Assembly (NCBI RefSeq): GCF_963678635.1 | Contig: NC_087066.1 | Span: 6,291,954-6,355,953, forward strand | Direction of reading: 5' to 3' | DNA length: 64,000 bases | From: Symsagittifera roscoffensis | Lineage: Eukaryota > Xenacoelomorpha > Acoela > Convolutidae | Part shown: piece after piece, positions 48,701-60,133 of the stretch | Layout of the letters: each line of letters opens with the position of its first letter | Numbering within the stretch: the stretch's first letter is position 1 | Made by a program: the position numbers and the translations under genes | Notes under the pieces: model-generated | What the model was told of the DNA's origin: nothing | The model's input: only the letters and a program-made list of their open reading frames with translations | The model's database searches: none

Positions 48701-49253
48701 CTTCAGAAACTGGAAGATTGAATCCTTCTAGCTTTTCAAACAAGATTTCGCGTAGCTCATAGACGTTCTTTGGGTAAATATGTTTCACTCGGTCCTTGCA
48801 TCTCAGAAGATGTTTGTTGAGAAACTCAGATCTTTTGAAGAAAGTATCACAACTAGGACACCGGAAACTCTTGAAGAAAGGATCAAAATCATTTGTATGA
48901 ATGATATGATTGTTAAATCTCAGTAATTTGACTGTTTTGTCAAATCTTCCAATACTTCGTCGAGCTAGTTCTCCTACATATTCTCCTTCTTGGATATCGA
49001 AATCGTATATAAAGATGTTCCTTTGAACAATTTCCTCGACAACAGGTAAGTCTTCTACAGAAATTTCACGAAAGTTTTTAGGATCATAACCAGCTTTTGA
49101 TATAAATTCTGTAAAGTAACTAGAAGTGTGAGAGTCGAGATCATTATGTCCGTTCATATAAATGGCCAATGCACGGAAAAGACACAAATGATCTCTGTAA
49201 GGTTCCTTGTCTTTGTTCGATAAAAGACAGTTAACAGAATGATTTTTCAGAAG
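45708..49253 (-). pseudogene. Polinton/Maverick-type protein-primed DNA polymerase B, broken
   Basis: Read on the minus strand in several frames from the gap edge. First is a C2H2-like segment (CPSCDTFFKRSEFLNKHLLRC). Next is the exonuclease motif region FDFESICV, then a stop at 48606-48608 inside an otherwise continuous frame. The family block GGPSIGF lies near 47.5 kb. The palm motif-A region (GIDASQLYPFSM) is reached only after a frameshift near 47.45 kb. Further frameshifts and stops lie near 47.1, 46.9 and 46.4-46.6 kb. The motif-C region with MDTDSLY is at about 46.2 kb, and the last frame ends at 45708. Family-B polymerases of this type replicate Polintons and related viruses. No neighbouring integrase, ATPase or capsid gene is seen on this side, so only the polymerase remains. 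Confidence 0.85.
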
Positions 49254-49453
49254 NNNNNNNNNNNNNNNNNNNNNNNNNNNNNNNNNNNNNNNNNNNNNNN
49301 NNNNNNNNNNNNNNNNNNNNNNNNNNNNNNNNNNNNNNNNNNNNNNNNNNNNNNNNNNNNNNNNNNNNNNNNNNNNNNNNNNNNNNNNNNNNNNNNNNNN
49401 NNNNNNNNNNNNNNNNNNNNNNNNNNNNNNNNNNNNNNNNNNNNNNNNNNNNN
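49254..49453. other. Assembly gap, 200 N
   Basis: A run of exactly 200 unknown bases, the usual size for a scaffold gap of unknown length. It lies between two inverted copies of the polymerase B sequence, so order and orientation across it are uncertain. Confidence 0.99.
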
Positions 49454-50314
49454 GAATGCATTGAAGATTCGGAAGAAGCAGATATGTCAACACAATTCTT
49501 GCGAATTCAGAAAAATCAACTCATTGATTTGAAACAACATCTGGAGAGATATGTAAATACTTTACTTGTTTTTGGATTTAACAGCGGTAGATATGACTTA
49601 AATTTGATCAAGTCCTACCTAATCGCCTATTTGATTCGCGATAAAGAACAAGAAACATCCGTCATCAAAAAAGCAAATGACTTTATATCTTTCAAGTTTG
49701 GAGATGTACAATTTCTCGACATAATGAAGTTTCTGGGAGGGGCAACTACTCTGGACTCCTTTCTCAAAGCCTATAAAGCTAGCAAAACGAAAGGATTCTT
49801 TCCCTATGAGTGGTTTGATAACCCAGACAAACTGGACTTTCCTGAATTGCCACCGTATGAAGCCTTTTTCAGTAAACTTAGAAACAACAATCCTCTAGAC
49901 AAAGACATCATTGATTATGAGATGCTTAGAAAAAGTGGGTTTGACGAACAACAGGCGCTGAAAAAGCTTCAAATCAAGACTGTTCCTCAATCTGGTTTGG
50001 ATAATTACAATTACTTACATGAGACTTGGGAGAAAAATGGAATGACAGTGTTCAAAGACTTTTTGAAGTGGTACAACAACAAGGATGTAGTTCCAACTCT
50101 GGACGCAATGCAAAAAACGATTCGGTTTTATCATAACAAGGGGGTAGATATGTTAAAACTTGGATGCACACTTCCAAATCTAGCAAACATATGTCTTCAC
50201 AAATCTACAAATTACAAGTTTTATGAATTTTGCGAAAGTGATAAAGACTTGTGTGAAAAAATTAGAAAGGACATGACTGGTGGACCTTCCATTGTTTTCA
50301 CTCGAAAAGCTGTA
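49454..50314 (+). pseudogene. Second polymerase B fragment, inverted relative to the first
   Basis: 861 bp match the minus-strand copy at 48347-47487, with only about eight residue differences over some 285 codons, so the copies are recent but not identical. The reading frame is open across the fragment and runs without a stop into the retroelement protease at 50315. It covers the region from just before the ADMSTQF segment to the GGPSI block and lacks the exonuclease start and the whole palm. Confidence 0.9.
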
Positions 50315-50764
50315 CCCGATCTTGAAATAGATTTTTTAATTGATTCAGGAGCAGAATCAAATATTATTTACATCCCTACTTGGAATGAAATCAAATCGTT
50401 ACACCCAATCCTAAAACCTATAAAGACCGCCAGTAAATTAGCAACATCACAAGGATCAACATTAGTAAATTACGGAAAAATCCAACTTTTCATTGTACCC
50501 ACTAGAACAATGGAACAAAATAAAGTACTAAATAAACCATTTAAACAAACATTTCACATTACAGACATAAAACACAATATCATTGGCATACCATTTATAA
50601 CTAAGTATATTCCCACAATCAACATTTTGAATAGCAAACTCCATATAGAAGATAAATACACAAGGACAAAAAACACATCCTTAACATTCTTTCAAAGATT
50701 AAACAAACAACCACCATTTTCTCCAAATTTTACCCTATTTACAATCAGGAACGGAAATACCTGA
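50315..50764 (+). pseudogene. Retropepsin-type protease region, fused in frame to polymerase B fragment
   Basis: The active-site triplet DSG is encoded at 50342-50350, followed by the AESNII segment. A second family motif, HNIIGIPF, lies about 75 residues later. The frame is continuous with the upstream polymerase B fragment and ends at a TGA at 50762-50764. The enzyme would cut the Gag-Pol polyprotein, but no gag is present. Confidence 0.75.
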
Positions 50765-50847
50765 AACCACTATCAGGAAATGTAATTAACTTTTCAATCA
50801 AACAAGTCCACCAGTACGATAAAGACCAAAACAAACAATATCTCTTT

Positions 50848-52280
50848 ATGTCAGACCTTGAATTTATACCCATCCATAAATTTTTTCGAATCACAATTTC
50901 ATCCATAAAATATATGAAACATTCAAATTCAGATAATATTTTATTACACGTAATTAACAATTCGCCATACCAGATAACACTACCCTTAGGACTCTTAGGA
51001 TGCTGTGAAACAAATGCTACAACTTCACCCACATATCGAGTCAATAATATACTACAATTACTAGATATATGTCAATCAACAATTCTTGATGAAGAATTAT
51101 CAATAAACAACATAATAAGCAACGAAAAAAGAAACACTGAATACTTCAGAAAAACACCATATTTTAGGCCAACGTTTAAAATATCACATTATACGGAAGA
51201 ACAACAAAAGTTTCTAACAACGTTTAATTTTCAACATTCCCAAATAACACAAAAAAAATTCGATAAATTAGCCGAACTGGTATTAAAATTTCCGTCAGTT
51301 TATGCAACATCAAAATTCGATGTTGGAAAAATTAGTTCACCACTACACTTACCTTTAAAACCTGACGCAATTTTCAAAAAACAAAGAGCAGGTAAAGTAC
51401 CAATACATTTACAAGATAAAGTAAACAGAATACTTGACATTTTAGAACAATATGAAATTATATCACCAGTAAACAAAGAACAACAACCGAAAGGTAACAC
51501 CTTTATCAACCCAGTTATCATCTTAGCTAAAGGAGAATTACTAAAAATTGTTCTAGATGCTAGAAACCTCAATTCACTAATTGATGAAACTAAATGTAAT
51601 CGGCCCATTGAACCTTTTCAAGTAATTATAAAAAAAATAATTGGTAAATACTTCACAACCGCAGATATGAATAGTGCTTACAATCAAATGCCACTAGATG
51701 AACAGTCACGACGATTAACACAATTCGTTATTGGAAATCAACAATACGAATTTAATAGATTATTTTATGGTATTTCCATAGGACCAGCAGCTTTTTCAGC
51801 TTTTATGAAAAAATTTTTTTAGACCATTTATACTCAAAAAACATGCAGATAATGTTTTCATGCAGTCACAAACATAAGACGAAACGCTTATAATTTTAGA
51901 ACATTATCATCAAATACTCAAAAACGAAAACATGAAAGCAGCCCCGGACAAATTACATTTTTTCCTAACACGCGTAAAATTTCTTGGCCACATTATCGAA
52001 AGTAACACTATAACTCAATTGAAAGCACGAATGCACGCGATTCAGAAACTTCAACCACCCACAAATAAAAAGAAAATCCAAGAATTCCTTGGAATGTTAA
52101 ATTTCTTAAGTAAACATGTATACAAAATGCAATTATACTTAAGACCTTTCTATAACATCCTTAGACATCAAAATAACTTCGAATGGACTACCGAACATCA
52201 AACAAGATTCGAAGAAATAAAGAAAATAGTTAATAGAACAAAAATCAAATACAAGCCCAGGTCCAAATCAACCATTTTAC
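50848..52280 (+). pseudogene. Reverse transcriptase domain, broken
   Basis: The fingers and palm are readable in 50848-51822, with the motif-A region FTTADMNSAYNQM and a motif-B region ending YGISIGPAAFSAFM. The frame then ends at a TAG at 51820-51822. The catalytic-box region lies in another frame and reads HADN in place of the family YxDD pattern, with a further stop shortly after. A third frame (51932-52306) holds the thumb/connection segment (FLGHIIES, FLGMLNFLSKHV). Two independent defects hit the catalytic core, so it is inactive. Confidence 0.85.
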
Positions 52281-52283
52281 GCA

Positions 52284-53259
52284 ATGTGCGATGCTTCAAA
52301 ATTTGACATTGGCGCAGCATTACTACAATCACACAGTGGAACAAACAAAATTAATCTTTTATCAGCAAATTCTCGCTTATTTACACAAGCTGAACTACGA
52401 CTCTCTACTCTCATGAGAGAATGCACAGCTATAATATACACACTTATCGAATATGAATTTCTAATACTTGAATCTAAACATCCAACAGTTCTATTTACAG
52501 GTCATAAACATATAATATTTCTTTTTACACAGAAATCAAACCCAAACCATAGAATTTATTGATTTCAATTAATTTTATTGAAATTACCAAACTTACATAT
52601 AGTTTGGAAAGCAGGAAAAAAAATCTTGCACTACCAGATACATTAAGTAGAAATACACCACCTGAACTACTTACACGAAAAACTACAGTTGAAATACCAC
52701 AAAAAATTAAGTTCTATCTTGCAAAAAATGAAACATCGCCCAGATTGGAATGCAAATATGCAGTAAAAACTGATATAGTTCAGTCAAAAATAAATAATTT
52801 ACAACATTTCCCTCTCTATTTAGATTGTCAAAATAACCACTATGAAGTAGATCTATTAGGAACATCCACATTCAAACCAATTCCTTATTCACATTGGATA
52901 AAAATAATTCTCAACAAAAAACAATCAAACTCCAACCACGCAAAAAAGACACCTTTCCATTGATAGAAAAAGAAAAATTAACTGACAAAATAAATTTATC
53001 AGGACCACCAATAAATCATTTAAAGACCACGATAAATCAAGTTTTTGATCTCCATGGCCCGCTCGACACAATTGCTTTATCAAAAACAGAAGTTGAAAAT
53101 ATCTTTCTACCACCAACAGAAAAAATTACACTACAGTTGTTACAGACGTATCAAAACTTTGATCCCGTAACTTGCCAACTCAAATCATGGCACAAGTATA
53201 AAACAAAACCAACAAAAGCTGATACACCAATATTAGGAAATAAAACACTCCTCCGATAA
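52284..53259 (+). pseudogene. RNase H domain and connecting region
   Basis: The RNase H start, MCDASKFDIGAALLQ, is at 52284, followed by an S-F-T-like RECTAIIYTL segment. The LPDTLSRN signature, typical of the end of Ty3-type RNase H, is at about 52.64 kb in a shifted frame. The stretch to 53259 links to the integrase in shifted frames. At least two frame changes occur. Confidence 0.75.
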
Positions 53260-53352
53260 TTTAGAAAATACAATAATACAACTATAAATGAAATCACAGA
53301 CCTTTTAGAATATCAAACACCCGATTTTGAAGTACCCTGTCTCCCCCTCAGC

Positions 53353-54871
53353 ATGATGCTGATAGCATTTGACATATCCCATACACAACATACAAAAGGA
53401 CACTCAGGACCAAAAAAGACCTATTCAAATTTTACACAAAATGTTTACTTCCCAAATGCACCAATTTGGATTAAAGTATTATTCAATGATTGCATAATAT
53501 GTCAATTAAGTAAACTTTATCCAAATCAAAAACAAACAGCAACAAAACAAGATTTCAAAGGACAAAGTCTGTATTTCAATCATAGAATTTCATTCGCCAC
53601 AAAGGGACCAATTTCACCATCCTCCGAAGGAAATTCTTATATTATGGTAATTGTTGATGCATTTACACACTACGTAGCACTCAACCCAGTACCACATTGT
53701 AATGCCTACTACGCATACACAACACTTTACGAACATTGGATAGCTAAATTCAGACTACCAGAAATTCTAGTCACAGATAATGGCACAGAATTCATTAACA
53801 ACGAAATCATCACATTATGCCACCTATATAATATCAAACATAAACCACGTACATCTCATGCACCTTGGACAAATGGATTAGTCGAAAGTTTGAACCGTTC
53901 ACTACAAGAATACCTCAGATGTATCATTAATGGAAATGATACAGGATACACTGAATGGTCAGCAGATGTAAAACTATTCCCCTTATCAAATATTTCACAA
54001 ATCACGACAACTTTAGGAATGTCACCATATGAAATGGTTTTTAATCAAAAGCCACGAAAACCAATCATGTTTTCAGCAAACGCTCATAAAAATGCACAAG
54101 GTTATTGTCAACCCAACAAGGATTAAATTTGTTATAACCTACCGTTACACACACATAATAAAGACCCTTTTCATCCTCCACAAATTTTGACATTAGCTTC
54201 CGGTACACATACCGACTGGATTTTAAAAAGAGATAAAAAACACAATGAAATCTACCAAAATGTAACAAAAAAATTGTTACAAAGGCAAAATATAAATAAC
54301 CAAATTAATTCACGCTTCATGCCAGCCACAGACTTAAAAATTGGAAAATTTGTTTTAATACCTAATTTTAATACACAAAAAAGAATATCCAAATAATTAC
54401 AACCATTTCGAAATGGACCATACCAAATAATTGATAAACCTACTGAGGTAACATACAAACTTACTGACTCCAGCAAGAAAGAAATCATACAACACCGTAA
54501 CAACCTTTTACCTTACTATCCCAAGGAATACGCACTTCGCGAATTAACTCAATTATATTCTTTCACAGGTATACACATAGTTCAAAATAACCCACAAATA
54601 GAACAAAATCAACATGTTAATACTACCAAAAATACAAAAACAATTCAACAGCAGAATATAGACCCTCAAAGATCAAACACACCAGAACCAAAAATACCTC
54701 AAAGAGAAAGAAAAAATAGAAAATTAACAGAAAAAATTTTACCACAAGATGAACAACAAATATCCGAACATAGAAAATCAACAAGTCTTAGAAGTCAACC
54801 ACGGAAAAACTATAAAACAATCATCCCACACTCTAAAATATTAAAGAAAGTTGAGTTTCAGAAACAACCTT
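53353..54871 (+). pseudogene. Integrase, with GPY/F-type C-terminal module
   Basis: The zinc-binding HHCC segment is readable (HTQHTKGHSG, then CIICQ). The D,D-35-E core is intact at the motif level: VDAFTHY, VTDNGTEF, and VESLNRSLQEYLR after APWTNGL. The 258-codon frame stops at 54124-54126. The C-terminal region continues in another frame from 54187, passes a TAA near 54394, and includes GPYQI at 54415, the mark of the GPY/F module. The tail to 54871 is basic and Gln/Lys-rich. It inserted the DNA copy of the element; now broken. Confidence 0.88.
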
Positions 54872-57007
54872 GATTTAAGATTAAGGTAAACAACCTTTTA
54901 ACTCACTTTACACCTTCACATTTCTGTAAAAACATGCTGAAAATAACCTCGATCAATTATAGTTCAAATTTAACCAATTCAAATTGTCACTTTTCTATCT
55001 CTAACACAATTTATTTAGCCGATAGAAATTAATTTCCTGGCATATCTATAACTATAACTTTACAACCTCCAGGTAAAAAAAAAGCAACTCGCTAAAACTT
55101 GACAACTAAAATAAATACTACTTCAATATTATAACCCTCTCCTATCAGATTATGCAAAAACCAACAATATTTTCCCAATTCAGACCTCAAAAGTCCCCCA
55201 ACCAAAAATGGCAAATTAGCCTAAAGTAAAAAAGACCCATGATCATTTGGCCTAAAGTACCAATATTCCCAAGATACCACCATTTATTCAAAAAATGAAA
55301 ACAATACTATGAAGACCTCCCGAAGACTAATAAAATAGCCCTCAACAATTTTTGCTTAAACTCAACCCACTTGTCAAAAAATCAATATATCATCCGACCA
55401 CACTTGAATTTCGCCTCAAAACTTTAAAAAAAGTACTCGACGAACGAATCACTTCGTAAATGCTTTTTTCCATAACAGTTGATCACATAAAACAAAAACT
55501 TCTAAACCTTTTTACAAAATTTTTCAATCTATGTCAATTTTTGATATACTTTTTCATTGAAACTTTTGAATTCATAATGAAAATTTCCATAGTTTTTGCA
55601 ATCTTTTTTTAACTTTCTATTCCCTATTTGAAATATATCTCCAACTCTCCCAAATCCTTGACCACATCTACAGGTACGAATACGTATAATCTATCTAAAG
55701 GATACGAACTATTTTCAGTCGAACAGATATTTTTCTTTTATTCATAATTTCCTCACATTTTTAATCTCCCTCATCATGACAATGTGCAAATGTATAAAAA
55801 GGCAATAGTCACCTTTGCCCTAGCAACCATCTTCTTAATACTTTTTATTGAAGAGTATTACAATAAACACAAATTTTCCAGTAAAAATTAAAATTCAGAA
55901 AACTTTCCAAAATTGCTAATCAACGACCACCAAACCGGCCCCCACCAACCACATCCCAAGAAAGTCCAATAACACCTACGACTACAAACAATCCCCAAAC
56001 ATCAACACGAATTTCGTTTCAAGACAATCCATAAACCTTTGAAGAACGACACGCACGCTTATCAGAACCACTAGAACCAGTTCATCGACAAGCACCTTTA
56101 AGTGAACCAACATATAACTTAAGCCCCACCTTGCAACAAGGCCCCCAACGAGTTAGACATTTTAGCCAAAATCAACATACATCTGAGATACATAGACAAA
56201 TTATACATCCGCGAAAAAATAGAAATTTTTAAACCCACAGAGTCTAATATACCTGAATCACCAACACCAACTACCTCAGAACTTTCAAGCAGTACACTAC
56301 CAGAAACTCCCACACTTCTTTCACAACATAGCATCTCAAATATACCCTCAGACTACCTAGGTTCAACCCCCACATCACAATAAACCCGAGAAAACCCTTT
56401 TAATCCCCCAGACACCACAGAAAGACCACCATATTGGACAACACACTCATATACACAAGGTGAACCGAACATAGTAAATGAACCAATAAATATTTCTTCT
56501 GATACAACACTATCATCATTACCAGAAACACTCTCACTTCCGTCAACACCATCAGTAAGCCAAGTCTCACCAACACTTTTCCCTTCAAATTTTCCAAACA
56601 ACCTCGACGCTAGATACCGAGAACAATCATCGTCAAATATCCCTTTACGGTTAGATTGGAGTACTTTCGTAGCACCTCCCCTACTATTTGGACAACATCA
56701 AGAAAGTAACCGACTCCATAGTTGGCCACTTAATAGATTACAATATAAACAAGATATCCACGAAGATATCCGAGAACATAACATTCAAAACTTCAACAAA
56801 ACAGTCTCCAATTAAAGTTTGAAATAACGGTCAAACTTAATAATATTGTTCAACACCCTTTTCCCCTAAGTCCACCAAACATAACAGCTCAATCACTACC
56901 TCCTCCCTTTTGTAACAACTGAAGTAAAATATAAATACGATAGATACACTAAAAACACAATTGGATATATCACATTTTATAATGCATACTCCGGATTATC
57001 ATACACA
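54872..57007 (+). other. Spacer between integrase and envelope-like region
   Basis: A/C-rich retroelement DNA. It includes a small membrane-anchor ORF (55790-55891, listed). From about 55.9 to 56.8 kb an interrupted frame encodes a Ser/Thr/Pro-rich protein-like sequence ending near 56814, with stops at several points. No Gag zinc knuckle or capsid motif was found. Confidence 0.5.
55790..55891 (+). CDS. Small ORF with one membrane segment, 33 residues
   Basis: An intact ATG-to-TAA frame encodes MYKKAIVTFALATIFLIL followed by a charged tail. It has one hydrophobic helix at residues 5-20, preceded by two lysines. It could be a leader or signal-anchor exon of the downstream membrane protein, or chance in this A/C/T-rich DNA. 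No family was recognised. Confidence 0.3.
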   Translation: MYKKAIVTFALATIFLILFIEEYYNKHKFSSKN

Positions 57008-59587
57008 TGTATATTTTAAAGATATTTACTTTTTAACATTCTTTTTCTTATTTTTCCGAAATACATACAAATACATCCCCTCGTGCAGGACCTCAGGATT
57101 TATTAGTAACACACTATGATTGTGAAGAAAACGAGTAAGAAACACTACACAAATACGCCATAAACCAAGTAACACAATGCGAATCAGAACCACAAGCTAT
57201 AGAAAGCACAAATGTAATAGCAACACTATACTCAAAAGCCCGATCAACAACATTAACAGGATACAAGTTTACAGCAACATTTTCAGAAAAGAAAGTACAT
57301 TGCTCGCAAGTCTCAAACGGAAATAAAAACCGACTAGACCACGAATCTTTCTATCAGAGTAATATAGAAAGATAACTACATCTTAATCGTCAAGATTGTA
57401 AGAAAGAACTAAGACGATTAAACTTAACACAAAACGACGGAACGAATAGAAGACGTGTAAATTTTCAAGTTTTCCCAGACTCAGCACATCAAGCAGAACT
57501 TGAAAAAAACCAAGGTCACATTAGACTAGACAGAAATTTCATGGAACACACGGAAGACTGACATACGATCTACATGATAAACACTGGATACCACACATAG
57601 GTATCAATGATCCCTCAAATTGCAAAGCAGATACAAAAAATAAAGGATATCAAGAAATAATGTTTTTTGATTGGAAAATACAACTTGAAAAAGTACAACT
57701 AACATGAGATTTAAAAGACGACAGAATCCTTTACCAAGGCATTAGATTTCCTTGCAAAAATGACTAAAGATATTGCGATCCTACAACACGCACACAAGCA
57801 ACCATAGTATAGTTTCCTGAAGAAACCTACACATTTTTCCAAGTTGCAAAAATACACGCTAGAATGATTAAATTTCACCAAAAAGATTTTATTAAATCAA
57901 TCCCATTTGAAAAAGTAAACCCAATTGAAAGACTAAGTACTATTTTAGAAACATCCATAACATAGAAAATAAATTGACACGTTTTCACATATTTCACGAA
58001 ACAGAATTTGCATGTAATTACAAAAACCCACTTTACAAAACACAATACTCCGAAATACTTGTTGAATACGACGAAGGTTTCGACATAACCACCGGAAAAA
58101 TAAAATGTGACCCCTATGCAACACATCACCTAATAAACGAAGATACATCATACATCCCAGTGAACCTCCGCAAAAACGCAGGAAATCCTGGTGGAAGACT
58201 AGAACCATACGACAGTGAGAGCACACGTTTACAAGAACTATCATTAATGAACAATACTTATTTTGGCGCAATACATTATGAAATTCACTTAGATATGAAA
58301 TTAGACTACACAAATAATAGAATTTTTCAAGAAATATCACTTTCTGAATTAGAAACACTCCATCAAGTATGCGAACTAGAAAGAACACAAATTCTACAAT
58401 CACTCGCATTAGCAGTACTCAAAATACCATACGCAGGATATTTGTTATCCCAAAATAGATCAAGTTTCCTTGACTATGAAGGAAACATTTTATGATTTTA
58501 TACTTGCGTCAAAAAAGTATCACCACTATATGTTTTTGAAGACAAACTTTGTTACAAAAGAATTCCCATATTCCTAAAAAATAAAGTACTTTTTGTTGAT
58601 ACACTTTCAAGACGAACATATTTTTGGGATACCGCAGTCCCATGTGGATCAGAAAATAGCCACAACGTCGTACAATTAAACCCTGACGAAGATAAATACT
58701 ATCTACTTACACCATACCCTACACTCATGCAGCCACTGAAAAAGTTTTCACCAGAAAGCATTCGAGATATTGCTCGCAACCCAAATATCGATCGGTATAC
58801 ATTCTAAATACGATATACAACATCACTTTAGAACACACATCAGTTTCAAGAACTACTAACACAAATGGACACTATAAAACGACAATCAATAGACCAAAAT
58901 TTACGAAAACTTGCAGAAACAGCAGGATTTTCAGGTATTCACGCACAAGATTACAGCGGATATTTTGAAGACACCAAAGATTACATAGATTTAAACGGTG
59001 AAAAACATCGACCACAAGATAGATCACCAATCAATATCTTTAGTTTTGTAAAATTGAAAAACGAAGTTTTAGCCTTTCTAGGATGGCCATATTACATCTT
59101 AGAATGATTGACTATCTTATACACAATGTTTTATTTTATCGGATTTCTTTTCTCATTACTAAAAGGAATCTATAACACATGCGTAATACATACACAAGTA
59201 AACAGACAAGCCAGCGTAGCACGCATAGTATTTGCAGGAATTTTTGGAATATTTTCATCATCAATAAATAAAATCCTTCTAGATGCACAAATTAAAGAGT
59301 ACAATACAAAACTATCAACAAATCCGAACACATACGATGACTCAAATAATAATACAAACGCTTTAGCTACGGCACCCCATTTGCCAAATAGTCATCCATT
59401 ATCTTTAGTCTCACGAAATTTTCAAAACTTAGCAATCACAAACCCCCTAAACTTAAGACCCAGCCACATACGAAGCCCCATCCAACACATAGTGACACAA
59501 CAACCTTCATTTGACGATACATACGAACAAATCATTGAACAGTCCCATACCACCACTTTTCAGTCTCAAAATAATCATTTTTTTTAG
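57008..59587 (+). pseudogene. Envelope-like glycoprotein region of the retroelement, broken
   Basis: The region starts at an ATG followed by a hydrophobic, signal-like stretch with an early in-frame stop. The longest open part, 57974-58495, is a Cys-containing ectodomain-like frame. It continues after a TGA (58493-58495) with Cys-rich sequence to about 58.8 kb, then in 58865-59107. An in-frame TGA at 59105-59107 falls just before a strong transmembrane helix encoded at 59108-59170, followed by a cytoplasmic tail. The arrangement of signal, Cys-rich ectodomain, anchor and tail after pol is that of a retroviral-type envelope. The Cys spacing loosely recalls chuvirus-like class III glycoproteins captured by other invertebrate retroelements; that assignment is tentative. 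Multiple stops make it non-functional. Confidence 0.6.
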
Positions 59588-59593
59588 TCCACG

Positions 59594-60133
59594 ATGAGCA
59601 GACAAGTTGGATCACTCCACCGATCAAACTCCCACCCTGCCAACCTCCAAAATCTACTCCCTATTATCCCACTTTTTGCTTTTCCGCCACCTGATTCACC
59701 ACAAGCTAACACATCATCCGGCATGAATTTTGACACTAACTCAGATATCACAATTTATTCAACATTTTCACAATTCAAAAATTCTGATATTGAAAACCCC
59801 GACAAATTCGCCGATTCAGAACCATCCCCTTCTACACATACCCCGAACAGCTCAACAACCTTCTCAAAACCCCCTTTCCGACCTATACAATCCCATAGCC
59901 AACATACATCTCCCTACACTCCTTCTCAAGTAACCCCAACATACTCCCCATTCAATAATGAACGCTCCACAAACAACTCCCCTGATAATATCCAATTTTC
60001 CAAAGAACTAAGTAATTTCATAACAACAATTGCTATCTCCCCACACCCTCACTATTCACCAATTGTCATCAACAATAACATCATCAAATCCACCAACACC
60101 CACACCAAGTTCAGATTATACTCCATTCATTAG
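59594..60133 (+). CDS. Ser/Pro/Thr/Asn-rich ORF of the retroelement, 179 residues
   Basis: An ATG at 59594 opens just after the TAG that ends the envelope-like tail. The product is low complexity, rich in Ser, Pro, Thr and Asn, without Cys pairs or hydrophobic segments. It may be a disordered accessory or tail segment. Its composition largely reflects the A/C-rich strand, so translation is unproven. Confidence 0.35.
   Translation: MSRQVGSLHRSNSHPANLQNLLPIIPLFAFPPPDSPQANTSSGMNFDTNSDITIYSTFSQFKNSDIENPDKFADSEPSPSTHTPNSSTTFSKPPFRPIQSHSQHTSPYTPSQVTPTYSPFNNERSTNNSPDNIQFSKELSNFITTIAISPHPHYSPIVINNNIIKSTNTHTKFRLYSIH

Noticed and set aside
49484-50764. A single genuine 426-residue gene
   Set aside because: The two halves belong to different element types (polymerase B and retropepsin) and the first half lacks its catalytic palm; treated as a fusion of fragments.
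56119-56601. Minus-strand ORFs within the retroelement
   Set aside because: They are complements of an A/C-rich Ser/Thr/Pro coding-like stretch on the plus strand and have no motifs.
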